From Tropicibacter naphthalenivorans (GTDB taxonomy: Bacteria > Pseudomonadota > Alphaproteobacteria > Rhodobacterales > Rhodobacteraceae): a stretch of DNA of 64,000 nt. The stretch spans positions 124,001-188,000 of the forward strand of contig NZ_FWXX01000004.1 in assembly GCF_900176475.1 (NCBI RefSeq), written 5' to 3'. The notes under the pieces are model-generated. The model made no database searches. It was given only the letters and a program-made list of their open reading frames with translations, and was not told the DNA's origin. Shown here piece by piece: positions 16,488 through 27,596 of this stretch. Position 1 is the stretch's first letter. Every line of letters begins with the position of its first letter. The translations under genes and the position numbers were made by a program.

Positions 16488-17234
16488 GTGGCCCTGTCCC
16501 CCGACGCGAACCGATTGCTGGCGACATTGGACGCCACATGGCCCGCCGCCGCCAAGGTCGAGGCCGGCCCCTGGACTTTGCGCGAAGGGCGCGGGGGCGG
16601 AAGCCGCGTTTCTGCTGCGACGATCCGCGGCCCGTGGCGGCCCGAAGACATCGCCGCCGCCGAGAAATCCATGCGCCTCATGGGGCAGCAGCCTTTGTTC
16701 ATGATCCGGCCCGGCGAAATGGCCCTAGACCGCGAACTGGCGGCTTTGGGCTATGAAAAGCGCGACGTGACCAACCTGTGGGTTTGCCCGATCGAGACGC
16801 TGACCGACCGCAAGGTGCCTTTGGTGACGGCCTTTACCATTTGGGAACCTTTGGCGATCATGCTGGAGCTGTGGACGCAGGGCGGCATCGGAGAGGAACG
16901 CCGCGCCGTGATGGACCGCTGCGCCCTGCCCAAGACTGGCCTCTTTGGGCGGGTGAGCGACAAACCGGCGGGCACTGGCTTTGCCGCGGTGCATGACGGC
17001 ATCGCCATGGTCCACGCCCTGCTGATCGCAGAGGCACACCGGGGCAAGGGTCTGGGCGGCTGGATGATGCGCGCCGCTGCCTTTTGGGCGCAGCGCAAGG
17101 GTGCCCTGTGGATGAGCCTTGCCGCCACCGAAAGTAACGTTGCGGCGAGCGCGCTCTACTCGGCCTTGCGGATGGAGATCGTCGGGCAGTACCATTACCG
17201 CATTCTCAACGACGCAGAAGGTGACGACCCATGA
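16488..17234 (+). CDS. GNAT family N-acetyltransferase
   Basis: A 248-residue protein whose C-terminal half carries the GNAT acetyl-CoA site: HALLIAEAHRGKGLGGWMMRAAAFWA, containing the R/Q-x-x-G-x-G loop. An N-terminal half with weak similarity to a second acetyltransferase fold precedes it. The substrate is unknown. The start is a GTG four bases after the CinA-like stop; longer in-frame sequence would lie inside that gene. Its stop overlaps the next gene (ATGA). Confidence 0.85.
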   Translation: MALSPDANRLLATLDATWPAAAKVEAGPWTLREGRGGGSRVSAATIRGPWRPEDIAAAEKSMRLMGQQPLFMIRPGEMALDRELAALGYEKRDVTNLWVCPIETLTDRKVPLVTAFTIWEPLAIMLELWTQGGIGEERRAVMDRCALPKTGLFGRVSDKPAGTGFAAVHDGIAMVHALLIAEAHRGKGLGGWMMRAAAFWAQRKGALWMSLAATESNVAASALYSALRMEIVGQYHYRILNDAEGDDP

Positions 17235-17800
17235 CCGACACGGCCCCCACGGCGCTGAACCTGCCCATGGTCGACCCGCTGCCCGAGGCGACGCAAAAGT
17301 ACTTTGACATCTGTCAGGACAAGCTGGGGATGATCCCCAACGTGCTGCGCGCCTACGCGTTCGACATCGAAAAGCTCAATGTTTTCACGGCGATGTACAA
17401 CGACCTGATGCTGGCGAACAGCGGTCTGACCAAGCTGGAACGCGAGATGATCGCCGTCGTGGTGTCCTCTATCAACAAGTGTTTCTACTGCCTGACTGCC
17501 CATGGCGCGGCGGTGCGCGAGCTGTCGGGCGACCCCAAGCTGGGCGAAATGCTGGTGATGAACTGGCGGGTGGCCGATCTGAACCACCGCCAGCGCGCCA
17601 TGCTGGCCTTTGCCGAAAAAATGACCGTCGAGTCGTCGAAAATCGCCGAATACGACCGCGAGAGCCTGCGCGACGCGGGCTTTTCCGACCGCGACATCTG
17701 GGACATCGCCAATGTGGCGGGGTTCTTTAACATGACCAACCGGGTGGCCTCGGCCACGGATATGCGCCCGAATGATGAGTATCACGCGCAGGCCCGCTAA
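17231..17800 (+). CDS. Carboxymuconolactone decarboxylase/AhpD-type peroxidase-related protein
   Basis: A 189-residue all-helical protein with the AhpD-type redox site: Glu in LEREMIAV, then NKCFYCLTAHG, giving E...C-x-x-C-x-x-x-H. Proteins of this type reduce peroxides through the vicinal cysteines. The physiological electron donor is not evident here. It overlaps the GNAT gene by four bases and the OmpA-like gene by 29 bases, so all are read together. Confidence 0.88.
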   Translation: MTDTAPTALNLPMVDPLPEATQKYFDICQDKLGMIPNVLRAYAFDIEKLNVFTAMYNDLMLANSGLTKLEREMIAVVVSSINKCFYCLTAHGAAVRELSGDPKLGEMLVMNWRVADLNHRQRAMLAFAEKMTVESSKIAEYDRESLRDAGFSDRDIWDIANVAGFFNMTNRVASATDMRPNDEYHAQAR

Positions 17801-18719
17801 GCCCTTGCGTTTGTTCAGCCTTCTCGCCGCTCTGGCGCTGCCCGTGGCGGCGCTGGCGCAGGATTTCTCGCTGCCTTCGGGGGCAGTGCGCAGCTATGAC
17901 GCGGTGCGCGATCCCGGCGTTTACCGCCTGCCCACCGGCCCGTGGACCAAGGACGCGGGCCTGCCCACCGAACAATTCGAAGGCCGCATCAGCGTCGAGG
18001 CATGGCGCCTGTCCGGCACCAGCCAGACACCCTTTCAGCTGGCCAAACCGCTGCGCGACACGCTTGAGGACGCCGGGTACGAGATCCTGTTGGATTGCCG
18101 CGCCTTTGCCTGCGGCGGGTTTGACTTTCGCTTTGCCACGCTGGTGCTGCCCGCGCCCGAGATGTTCGTGGACCTGACCGACTACCACTTTGTCGCCGCG
18201 CGCAAGGACGGCGGCGCGGTGTCGATCCTGACCAGCCGCGACGACGTCAAAAGCTACCTGCAAATCATCCGCGCCGGGGCTGCCCCCAAAGGCCAGACCA
18301 AACCCGACGCCGCGCCCTTGCCCACCGTGGCCCCCACCGATCTGGGCGACGTGGCCAAGGGGTTGGAGCTGACCGGCCATGCGGTGCTGAACGATGTGGT
18401 CTTCCCCTCTGGTTCGACCCAGCTGGGGGACGGCGCGATTGGCTCGCTCGACGCCATCGCTGACTATCTGCTGCGCACCCCGGACCGGACGGTGATGTTC
18501 GTCGGGCACACCGACGCCACCGGCTCGCTGGATGCCAACAAGGCGGTCTCGCTGAAACGTGCGCAGGCCGCTGTCGATTACCTGCGCCGCAAAGGCGTGC
18601 CTGCCGCCCAGATCAGCGCCCAAGGCGCAGGCTACCTCGCCCCTATCGCCTCGAACCTGACCGAAGAGGGGCGCAGGGCCAACCGCCGCGTTGAGGCGGT
18701 CCTTCTCCCCGCGCGGTGA
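17772..18719 (+). CDS. OmpA-family outer membrane/peptidoglycan-binding protein
   Basis: A 315-residue protein with a signal peptide (LRLFSLLAALALPVAALAQ). About 190 residues of unassigned periplasmic sequence with two cysteines (DCRAFACGG) follow, then a C-terminal OmpA domain that binds peptidoglycan (FPSGSTQLG, VMFVGHTDATGSLDANKAVSLKRAQ, GRRANRRVE). No beta-barrel is apparent, so it is probably periplasmic rather than a porin. The start ATG (17772, or 17775) lies inside the AhpD-like gene. A dispersed repeat begins directly after its stop. Confidence 0.85.
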   Translation: MMSITRRPAKPLRLFSLLAALALPVAALAQDFSLPSGAVRSYDAVRDPGVYRLPTGPWTKDAGLPTEQFEGRISVEAWRLSGTSQTPFQLAKPLRDTLEDAGYEILLDCRAFACGGFDFRFATLVLPAPEMFVDLTDYHFVAARKDGGAVSILTSRDDVKSYLQIIRAGAAPKGQTKPDAAPLPTVAPTDLGDVAKGLELTGHAVLNDVVFPSGSTQLGDGAIGSLDAIADYLLRTPDRTVMFVGHTDATGSLDANKAVSLKRAQAAVDYLRRKGVPAAQISAQGAGYLAPIASNLTEEGRRANRRVEAVLLPAR

Positions 18720-18766
18720 ATGCGGGATGGCGGGCGGGGCGATGTTCCGCAGGAACGAGCGCCGTA
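18720..18766 (+). repeat. AATGCGGGATGG...GAGCGCCGTA dispersed repeat, single copy
   Basis: It starts on the base after the OmpA-like stop codon. It reads AATGCGGGATGG, then CGGGCGGGGCGATG, then a 12-base palindromic linker (TTCCGCAGGAAC), then GAGCGCCGTA. The same modules recur twice at 20656-20757 as an inverted pair. Confidence 0.75.
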
Positions 18767-18784
18767 ACGCCTTACCGTAAAACG

Positions 18785-18810
18785 AAAAAACCTCGGGCCG
18801 AAACCCGAGG
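18785..18810 (-). terminator. Terminator of the LysR gene
   Basis: Read on the minus strand, CCTCGGG (18804-18810) and its complement (18791-18797) form a seven-base-pair stem around six bases, followed by a run of six T (18785-18790). It lies 79 bp after the LysR stop codon. Confidence 0.85.
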
Positions 18811-18888
18811 AGAAATAAGTTGGCCTGTGTTCATCTCAGGCTGGGGAAGAACAAGGGTGTCGGGGGCAGCCAAGCGCCCCCAATCATC

Positions 18889-19794
18889 TCACCACTGCTG
18901 CGGGCCTTTTTCGGCAAAGGCATGCACCAGGAAATCAATGAAGGCGCGGACCTTGGGCTGGGTGAACCGGCCCGGCGGGTAGACCGCGTAGACGCCTTGG
19001 GTTTCCAGCGGCAGATCGGGGATCGCATCCTCGACCAGGCCCGCTTCCATCGCGTCATGATACAGATAAGACGGCAGGTAGGCGATGCCGAGCCCCGCGA
19101 TACAGGCGTTCAGCAGCGACTGGCCATCGTTCACCGTCAGCCAGCCCGCGGTGCGCACCTGACGCTTTTCACCGGACGGCGCGGTCAGCTTCCACACGTT
19201 GCCCGAGGCTTGGTTCGAGTAATGCAGCAGCTTGTGTTCGTTCAGATCGTCGATCCGCTGGGGTCGCCCGAATTTCTCGAAATAGGACGGCGCGGCGATC
19301 ATCCGCTTGGTCGTCTCGGTCAGCTTGCGGGCGCGCAGGGTGCTGTCTTCCAACTCCCCGATGCGCACGGCCATGTCAAAGCCCTCAGAGATCAGTTCGA
19401 CGTAGCGGTTGTTCAGCACCATGTTGACGGTGATGTCCGGGAATTCCGCGAGGAACTCACCCAGCACCGGGCTTAGGTGGTTGACGCCAAAGTCCGTCGC
19501 CACCGAGATCCGCAACAGCCCCGAGGGCGCGCTTTGCATCGAAGTCACCAGCGCGTCGGCCTCTCCGGCGTCGTTCAAGACGCGGCGGGCGCGGTCGTAA
19601 TAGGCAAGGCCAATTTCCGTAGGCGAGACGCGGCGCGTGGTCCGGTTCAGCAGACGGGCCCCAAGGCGCGCCTCAAGGCTGGACACGTGCTTGGAGACGG
19701 CGGATTTGGAGATCCCCATCTTCTTCGCGGCATCGGTGAACCCACCTTGGTCCACCACGGTCGCAAAGGCCTCCATTTCAGTCAGACGATCCAT
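18889..19794 (-). CDS. LysR-family transcriptional regulator
   Basis: A 301-residue regulator. The N-terminal winged helix-turn-helix covers about residues 1-60 (MEAFATVVDQGGFTDAAKKMGISKSAVSKHVSSLE). The periplasmic-binding-protein-like effector domain begins near residue 90. It resembles the CrgA/AaeR branch, but the inducer and target are unknown. No divergent partner gene is close: 214 bp separate its start from the end of the DJ-1 gene on the same strand, so it may have its own promoter there. Confidence 0.92.
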   Translation of the reverse strand: MDRLTEMEAFATVVDQGGFTDAAKKMGISKSAVSKHVSSLEARLGARLLNRTTRRVSPTEIGLAYYDRARRVLNDAGEADALVTSMQSAPSGLLRISVATDFGVNHLSPVLGEFLAEFPDITVNMVLNNRYVELISEGFDMAVRIGELEDSTLRARKLTETTKRMIAAPSYFEKFGRPQRIDDLNEHKLLHYSNQASGNVWKLTAPSGEKRQVRTAGWLTVNDGQSLLNACIAGLGIAYLPSYLYHDAMEAGLVEDAIPDLPLETQGVYAVYPPGRFTQPKVRAFIDFLVHAFAEKGPQQW

Positions 19795-20008
19795 CTACGT
19801 CTCCATCACTCGTTCAAATCCGTTGTGATGGTTATCGCGGCGGTTTGCGGCGCAACTGAGGCAGTGCAGCGACAATTCAGGGGAATCGCCCTTGGCTGTC
19901 GGACAGGCGGAAACAGGGAAACGATGGGTCTTGGTCCGGGAAACACCCGGTTGGACCCACACAGCGCGCCGCACGGGGCGACGCGCAATGGGGTTTCTGG
20001 ATCGAGCG

Positions 20009-20569
20009 TCAGGCCGCCTGTCGCTGGTGGTGCCCCTCTTCGATCTCTTCGACGATCTTGGACACAAACGCCTTGAGGTCGCTGGGATTGCGGCTGGTGA
20101 TGATGCCTTGGTCCGCGACGACCTCTTGGTCCTTCCACACCCCGCCGGCGTTCTTCACGTCGGTTTTGATCGAATGAAAAGAGGTCATCTCGCGGCCCGC
20201 GACGATCCCCGCCTCGATCAAGACCCAAGGGGCGTGGCAGACAGCGGCGATGACCTTGCCTTGATCGTGAAAGGCTTTGACGAGGGTCAGGACATCCTTT
20301 TCGACACGCAGAAGGTCCGGATTGATCTGGCCGCCGGGGATCACGAGCGCGTCGTAGTCCTCCGGGGTGGCGTCAGCGATCTTGAGATCGGCAGAGGCAT
20401 CGCGCCCCCAGTCCGAGCCCTCCCAGCCTTTGATGGCATTGCCGTCAAGCGTGGCCACATGCACGGTGGCGTCCTTGACGCGCAGTTGATCGCGGGGAAA
20501 TTCCAGTTCGGATTGTTCGAACCCGTTGGTGGCGATGATCAGGATTTTGGCGGACTGAATGGCTGTCAT
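20009..20569 (-). CDS. DJ-1/PfpI family protein (YhbO-like)
   Basis: A 186-residue class I glutamine-amidotransferase-like protein. The conserved Glu is in ATNGFEQSELEFP, and the nucleophile elbow AVCHAPW carries the catalytic cysteine followed by His. Members act as stress-response deglycase or glyoxalase-like enzymes, and their exact activity is disputed. AGGAGCC lies close to the ATG. The 194 bp upstream hold the large inverted repeat at 20656-20757. Confidence 0.9.
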   Translation of the reverse strand: MTAIQSAKILIIATNGFEQSELEFPRDQLRVKDATVHVATLDGNAIKGWEGSDWGRDASADLKIADATPEDYDALVIPGGQINPDLLRVEKDVLTLVKAFHDQGKVIAAVCHAPWVLIEAGIVAGREMTSFHSIKTDVKNAGGVWKDQEVVADQGIITSRNPSDLKAFVSKIVEEIEEGHHQRQAA

Positions 20570-20655
20570 GAGAGGCTCCTTTTAGCTGATGGGCTGAGGT
20601 TCAGCCCTCTTGACCCATCAACGCGCGCTCTGTCCTTTCGTTCCTGCAGATGATG

Positions 20656-20757
20656 GTACGGCGCTCGGCTCTGCCATCGCCCCGCCCACCATCCCGCATT
20701 CCTCGCGATGCTGATGGGACGGTGGGCGGGGCGAATTCCGCAGGAAGAGCGCCGTAC
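20656..20757. repeat. Inverted pair of the AATGCGGGATGG...GAGCGCCGTA repeat
   Basis: Two copies of the element at 18720 face each other. The left arm runs from GTACGGCGCTC (20656-20666) through CGCCCCGCCCACC (20678-20690) to CCCGCATT (about 20700). The right arm holds GGTGGGCGGGGCG (20721-20733), the linker TTCCGCAGGAA, and GAGCGCCGTAC (20747-20757). The outer 11 bp and inner 13 bp are perfect complements, so the region could form a large cruciform. It lies between the fadH end and the DJ-1 start. Confidence 0.8.
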
Positions 20758-20763
20758 AGCGGC

Positions 20764-22839
<2,076 letters not shown>

Positions 22840-22882
22840 TCACCACGAAACGTCACGTCAGAAACGGCGCGCAACAGACGCG

Positions 22883-24427
22883 TCACGCCACCTTGGAGGG
22901 CGCGCCATCCCGCGCGTCTTCGGTCTGGAACGCGCCCATGCGCCCGGTCAGATCACGCGCCGCGCGTGCGATCCGGTCCGCCATGGCTGCGAGTTCTTCG
23001 GACATGGCGGCGGCGGACTGGGTGTTGCCATCAAACGCCGCGATGGTGCTGTTCAACTGGTCCAGCGCCGCCGTCTGCTGGGCACTCTGCTCGGAAATCT
23101 CGGCGTTGAAGGCGCTGGTTTTGTGCACCGCCGCGCGAATTTCTTCGAGTGAGGAGATGGCCGCCGAGACCAGTTCGACGCCTTCGTTCACGCGGACTTC
23201 ACTTTCGACGATCAAATCGCGAATGCCGCTGGCGGCGCTGGCCGTCTTTTGCGCCAGCTGCTGCACTTCGGACGCGACCACGGCAAACCCCTTGCCCGAA
23301 ACCCCGGCGCGCGACGCCTCGACGCCCGCATTCAGAGCCAGCAGGTTAGTCTGGAACGAGATGTCGTCGATCAGGTCGATGATGCGCGCGATCTCGCCCG
23401 AAGACGCCTCGATGCCGCGCATGGCCTCCATGGCTTTGCCGGTGATCTCACGACTTTTCTCGGCACGCGAATTGGCCCCATTGGCCGCCTCAGAGGCGTC
23501 GCTGGCCTTTTTGGCGGTGCTGCGGATCGTCTCGGTCATCTGGTTGAAGGTTGTGGTCGTCTCGGTGATTTCATGCGCCTGACGTTCCGTGCGGGTCGAC
23601 AGGTCGTTGGTCGCCCCCGAAAGCGCCGTCGCCTCGCTGTCGAAGGTCCGCGCGGTGTCCGCCGTTTCGGCAATTGCGCCGCGCAGGGTCGAAACGGCGA
23701 TGTTGAAATCAGCGCGCATTTCTTCGAATTCCGGTTCCAGCTCACGGTTGATGGCGCAGGTCAAATCACCGTCCGCCAAGCGGCGCAACCGGTCGCTGAG
23801 CAGGCTCATAACTTCGGATGCACTGCTTTCGGCGGCCTCGGCCTTGGCCCGTGCTTGCGAGGCAAGTTCGGCCTGACGGCTCTGCTCCTCGGCGGCTTCA
23901 TTGACCTGGCCCAGAACCTCATTCCGGTTGGCGATGATCACCGCCAGCGTGCCAGTTTCAAAAACCACCACGACCGCGTGCAACGCCGTGCGGATCACAT
24001 CCGTCCAAAGATCCGTCGTCGGGTAGACAAGCAGCGGAAAGAAAACGGTCAGCGCCACGTGGTGCACCGCCGTCAGCCCGGCCGACCACAACAGCAGGCT
24101 TTGTCGCCCCAGCATGGACACAACCGCCAGCTGGACAAAGAACAGCATGTGCATGTCGATCTGCCAGAACTGCCCAGATGCGGCCGCCGTGATCAACATG
24201 GGCAGGCCGACCAAAACCGCGACCAGCGTCAAATCGGCTACAAATGACTTTAATCGCACGGCCAAGAGAGCAATCCCCAGCATCACGCCGCTGGCAACCA
24301 CCGTTATAACCACCGAATTCCCTGCACCCCACGCAACCAAAGCCGGCACCGGCGTCAACATGAAGACGTTCAGCAAGGCAAGGTCACGCGCGTCTCTTTT
24401 GATCAGCGTCTTGAGGAAATTCATCAT
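22883..24427 (-). CDS. Methyl-accepting chemotaxis protein with polytopic membrane sensor domain
   Basis: A 514-residue chemoreceptor. Residues 1 to about 185 contain roughly six hydrophobic segments instead of the usual two helices with a periplasmic domain. They include several histidines (IDMHMLFF, LTAVHHVAL). A HAMP-like segment (LSDRLRRLADGDLTCAI) follows, then the signalling domain whose hairpin tip carries DDISFQTNLLALNAGVEASRAG. The start was set at the first of two adjacent ATGs (24425-24427) after GGAG. No che genes are nearby. The signal is unknown; sensing within or at the membrane is implied. Confidence 0.88.
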   Translation of the reverse strand: MMNFLKTLIKRDARDLALLNVFMLTPVPALVAWGAGNSVVITVVASGVMLGIALLAVRLKSFVADLTLVAVLVGLPMLITAAASGQFWQIDMHMLFFVQLAVVSMLGRQSLLLWSAGLTAVHHVALTVFFPLLVYPTTDLWTDVIRTALHAVVVVFETGTLAVIIANRNEVLGQVNEAAEEQSRQAELASQARAKAEAAESSASEVMSLLSDRLRRLADGDLTCAINRELEPEFEEMRADFNIAVSTLRGAIAETADTARTFDSEATALSGATNDLSTRTERQAHEITETTTTFNQMTETIRSTAKKASDASEAANGANSRAEKSREITGKAMEAMRGIEASSGEIARIIDLIDDISFQTNLLALNAGVEASRAGVSGKGFAVVASEVQQLAQKTASAASGIRDLIVESEVRVNEGVELVSAAISSLEEIRAAVHKTSAFNAEISEQSAQQTAALDQLNSTIAAFDGNTQSAAAMSEELAAMADRIARAARDLTGRMGAFQTEDARDGAPSKVA

Positions 24428-24544
24428 GGTCGTCAGCTCCGGCACTACGTGTGCCCGTAGAAAATGTGTGGCACACATGTCGAAGGTCTAAGACCCATCG
24501 TTTTCTACTTCTTTAAAATCCCATCACATGCGTAGATTTTTCAT

Positions 24545-24569
24545 GAAAAAACCGGGGGACATCCCCCGG
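24545..24569 (-). terminator. Terminator of the msrBA operon
   Basis: On the minus strand CCGGGGG (complement of 24563-24569) pairs with 24552-24558 around four bases and is followed by a run of T (complement of the A-run ending at 24551). It lies 14 bp past the msrA stop. Confidence 0.85.
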
Positions 24570-24583
24570 CTTTATCGGCTTGC

Positions 24584-25087
24584 TCATTCGGCGGCGCGGC
24601 GCGGCAAAACCCAGTCCGCCCGTGGGAAGTGGCAGGTGTAACCCGCTGGGAACCTTTGCAAATAATCCTGATGCTCTGGCTCCGCCTCCCAGAAATCACC
24701 GACCGGCTCCAGCTCTGTCACGACCTTTCCGGGCCAGTTTCCAGACGCTTCGACATCTGCAATTGTATCAATCGCCACTTGCCTTTGCGCCTCATCGACA
24801 TAATAGATCGCCGACCGGTAGGACATGCCGATGTCATTCCCCTGCCGGTTCACCGTGGTCGGATCGTGGATCTGAAAGAACACCTCCAGCAGCCGCCGAT
24901 AGCTGATCTTGCTCGGATCAAAGATGATCTCGATGCCTTCGGCGTGGGTGCCATGGTTGCGATAGGTCGCGTTCGGCACGTCGCCGCCGGTATAGCCGAC
25001 ACGGGTCGAAATCACGCCAGGCAACTTGCGGATCAGCTCTTGCATCCCCCAAAAGCATCCCCCGGCCAGAACCGCACGTTCGCTCAT
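24584..25087 (-). CDS. msrA: Peptide-methionine (S)-S-oxide reductase MsrA
   Basis: A 167-residue repair enzyme that reduces the S form of methionine sulfoxide. The catalytic cysteine is in the family motif GGCFWG at residues 9-14, followed by VGYTGG and the Tyr/Asp-containing [19 protein letters not shown] second cysteine (YTCHF) near the C-terminus could resolve the disulfide. The start overlaps the msrB stop (ATGA), so both stereoisomers of the damage are handled by one operon, closed by the terminator after msrA. Confidence 0.95.
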   Translation of the reverse strand: MSERAVLAGGCFWGMQELIRKLPGVISTRVGYTGGDVPNATYRNHGTHAEGIEIIFDPSKISYRRLLEVFFQIHDPTTVNRQGNDIGMSYRSAIYYVDEAQRQVAIDTIADVEASGNWPGKVVTELEPVGDFWEAEPEHQDYLQRFPAGYTCHFPRADWVLPRRAAE

Positions 25088-25533
25088 GTCACATCCTCCA
25101 CCTGGTCCAGATAGGCACCATAACCCTCTGACTCCATGTCCTCTTTAGCGATGAACCGCAGCGACGCCGAGTTGATGCAGTACCGCAACCCACCACGATC
25201 CTGCGGCCCGTCCGGGAAAACGTGCCCAAGGTGGCTATCCCCGTGGCGCGAGCGGACCTCGGTGCGGATCATCCCGTGCGTGGTGTCGCGCAGCTCGACG
25301 ATATTGTCCGGCTCAATGGGTTTGACAAAGCTCGGCCAGCCGCAGCCCGATTCGTATTTCGCGGCGCTGGCGAACAGCGGCTCGCCGGAAACCACGTCCA
25401 CATACAGGCCCGCCGCCTTGTTATCGAGGTACTCGCCCGTGCCGGGCCGCTCTGTGCCGGACTCTTGCGTCACATGGTACTGCTCAGGCGTCAGGCTGTG
25501 GATAACTTCCGGTCTTCGTTCGTATTTTGCCAT
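25084..25533 (-). CDS. msrB: Peptide-methionine (R)-S-oxide reductase MsrB
   Basis: A 149-residue enzyme reducing the R form of methionine sulfoxide. SGCGWPSF and the catalytic [11 protein letters not shown] are present. The two CxxC zinc pairs found in many MsrB proteins are missing: the position before PLFAS reads VVSGEPLF. This is therefore a zinc-free type. AGGAGGG precedes the ATG at 25531-25533; a 24-codon upstream extension is not credible. It is the first gene of the msrBA operon. Confidence 0.94.
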   Translation of the reverse strand: MAKYERRPEVIHSLTPEQYHVTQESGTERPGTGEYLDNKAAGLYVDVVSGEPLFASAAKYESGCGWPSFVKPIEPDNIVELRDTTHGMIRTEVRSRHGDSHLGHVFPDGPQDRGGLRYCINSASLRFIAKEDMESEGYGAYLDQVEDVT

Positions 25534-25726
25534 TTTGGCCCTCCTGTCTTGCGCGTGAATCAATAGATGGGGCCGTTGCGCAAAAAACAAAGCCCGGCGA
25601 CACATCGCTCACATTGGCGCGCGCGGGCCTTGCGGGAAAGGGGGCTGCCCCCCTAAGTAACGCCTGAGTGACAATTTCTTTCTCCCAAGGATCGAAGGCC
25701 GTCGCTCCGGGCGCTGGGATGGCAGC

Positions 25727-26767
25727 CTAGCGCCCGTCAAGACGGCCCACAGCCCAGCTTGCGGCATCGCTCACCGCCGCGTCAGGATCATCGGCCAAGG
25801 CCTGGACGGCGGGGCGCAAACCCATGTCTCCAGAGTTTCCAATCGCATAACAGACGTTGCGGACGAACCTATCCCGCCCGATCCGCTTGATCGGCGAGCC
25901 GCTGAACAGCGCGCGAAACCCTGCGTCGTCCAAAGCGGCCAGCTCTGCCAGCCTCGGCCCGATCAATTCGGGCCGCGCGTGGTATTTCACCTCTGCCGCC
26001 ATCTGGGCGAACTTGTTCCACGGGCAGGCCGCCAGACAATCGTCACAGCCGTAAATCCGGTTGCCCAGACCTGCGCGCAGATCCTCGGGCACCGGGCCGG
26101 AATGCTCGATCGTCAAATAGGAAATGCAGCGCCGCGCATCCAATTGATAGGGCGCAGGAAACGCCCCCGTTGGGCAAGCATCCAGACAGGCCCGGCACGA
26201 CCCGCAATGGTCGCGCTCTGCCCCGTCCACCGGCAACTCAACAGTCGTAAAGATCGCCCCCAGAAAGAACCAAGACCCAAGCTCCCGGCTCACCAAGTTC
26301 GTATGCTTGCCCTGCCAGCCCAGACCCGCCGCCTGCCCCAAGGGCTTTTCCATCACCGGCGCGGTATCGACGAACACCTTGATCTGCGTCTCGGGCCCGG
26401 CGGCGTCAATCAGCCACCGCCCAAGCCGCTTCAACCGCTTCTTCACCACGTCATGGTAATCGCGGTTCTGCGCATAGACCGAAATCGCCCCACGATCGCC
26501 CTGCCCCACAACCGCCATCGGATCATGCGCCTGACCATAGCTCTCGGCCAGCATGATTACCGATCGCGCCTCGGGCCACAGCACATCCGGGGCGCCGCGC
26601 CAGTGCATCCGCTCGGCCATCCACGCCATCTGCCCATGCCGCTCCTGCTCAACAAAGGCCGCCAAGCGCGCGGCCACCTGCGGTACATCCGATGGCCGAC
26701 ACACCCGGCACGCCGAAAACCCCACGGCCTGCGCCTCCGCCTTCAATCGTGCCGCAAGCCCCTCCAC
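25727..26767 (-). CDS. queG: Epoxyqueuosine reductase QueG
   Basis: A 346-residue cobalamin- and iron-sulfur-dependent enzyme for the last step of queuosine synthesis in tRNA. The two [4Fe-4S] motifs are clear: [16 protein letters not shown] and [11 protein letters not shown]. The C-terminal 60 residues resemble HEAT repeats, as in family members. It follows the glutathione transferase gene on the same strand, with repeat copy b between them. About 190 bp without a recognised gene separate it from msrB; they hold only a G/C hairpin near 25641-25654. Confidence 0.94.
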   Translation of the reverse strand: MEGLAARLKAEAQAVGFSACRVCRPSDVPQVAARLAAFVEQERHGQMAWMAERMHWRGAPDVLWPEARSVIMLAESYGQAHDPMAVVGQGDRGAISVYAQNRDYHDVVKKRLKRLGRWLIDAAGPETQIKVFVDTAPVMEKPLGQAAGLGWQGKHTNLVSRELGSWFFLGAIFTTVELPVDGAERDHCGSCRACLDACPTGAFPAPYQLDARRCISYLTIEHSGPVPEDLRAGLGNRIYGCDDCLAACPWNKFAQMAAEVKYHARPELIGPRLAELAALDDAGFRALFSGSPIKRIGRDRFVRNVCYAIGNSGDMGLRPAVQALADDPDAAVSDAASWAVGRLDGR

Positions 26768-26776
26768 CGCGCCCTC

Positions 26777-26833
26777 ATCTTCTTCTCTTTAAAAATATCC
26801 CGGGGAGCGCGAGGGGCAGCGCCCCTCGCCCTT
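26777..26833 (+). repeat. CTTCTTCTCTTT/AAATATCC dispersed repeat, copy b, with G/C hairpin
   Basis: CTTCTTCTCTTT, AAAAATATCC and CGGGG occupy 26779-26805. GCGAGGGGC-AGC-GCCCCTCGC follows as a nine-base-pair hairpin. It fills the gap between the GST stop and the queG start. Confidence 0.78.
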
Positions 26834-26836
26834 TCC

Positions 26837-27502
26837 TTAAAAATCCAAATCCGCGTAATGCGCCGGCGGCGGGAACCCCGGCACCTGATCGGCCAAAATC
26901 GACCGGAACGCCGGCCGCGACTTGATCTTGGCGTACCAATCCTTGACCACCTCGGACCGGTTCCAATCCACGTCCGAAATATAATCCAACGACGACAAAT
27001 GCGCCGCAGCGGCGAAATCCGCCAAGGTCATCGTGTCCCCCGCCAGCCAGCGGCGGTGATCCAGCAACCACGCCAGGTAATCGAGGTGATACTTGATCGC
27101 CTTGGCCCCCGATTTCACGTTGCCGCTGTCGGGAAAGCCCAGCTTCATCACCTTCTTGTTCACCCGCTCATACAGCAGCTTGGACGTCACCTCGTTGTGG
27201 AACTTGTCGTCGAACCACCCCACCAGACGCCGCACCTCGTAGCGCGCATCCGCAGAGCGCGGCATCAGCGACGGCTCGGGGTATTTCTCTTCGATCCACT
27301 CGCAGATCGCCGCAGACTCGGCCATGGTCTTGCCGTCGATGCGCAGGATCGGCACCTTGGCGGCAGGGTTGCGGCGCAAAAACTCGGGATCTTTCTCCCA
27401 GTAGCGTTCCTCGACCAACTCGACCTCGATCTTCTTTTCGGCGAGGCTCAGACGCACCTTGCGGCAGAACGGAGACAACGGAACGTGGTAAAGCTTGGCC
27501 AT
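26837..27502 (-). CDS. Glutathione S-transferase family protein
   Basis: A 221-residue protein. The N-terminal thioredoxin-like domain (MAKLYHVPLSPFCRKVRLSLAEKK) has a CxxK-type start of helix 1, with SPFC at the usual catalytic position. The glutathione-contact segment NPAAKVPIL and the E-S pair in MAESAAICEWIEE follow. The C-terminal domain is helical. Detoxification or stress roles are typical, and the substrate is unknown. The start was chosen at the ATG giving the canonical thioredoxin-fold N-terminus; the much longer frame is spurious. Confidence 0.9.
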   Translation of the reverse strand: MAKLYHVPLSPFCRKVRLSLAEKKIEVELVEERYWEKDPEFLRRNPAAKVPILRIDGKTMAESAAICEWIEEKYPEPSLMPRSADARYEVRRLVGWFDDKFHNEVTSKLLYERVNKKVMKLGFPDSGNVKSGAKAIKYHLDYLAWLLDHRRWLAGDTMTLADFAAAAHLSSLDYISDVDWNRSEVVKDWYAKIKSRPAFRSILADQVPGFPPPAHYADLDF

Positions 27503-27596
27503 GGAAATCCCAGAGGTTGGCGGAAAACACCTCTCTGATACAGGCGTTTGCCCGGAGGTTTCAAGCGCTGCCGCCGGGACCGGCAGGCTCATGCCT

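Noticed and set aside
25084-25533. MsrB lacking zinc cysteines as a sign of a broken gene
   Set aside because: Zinc-free MsrB proteins are an established subtype, and the catalytic and structural motifs here are intact.
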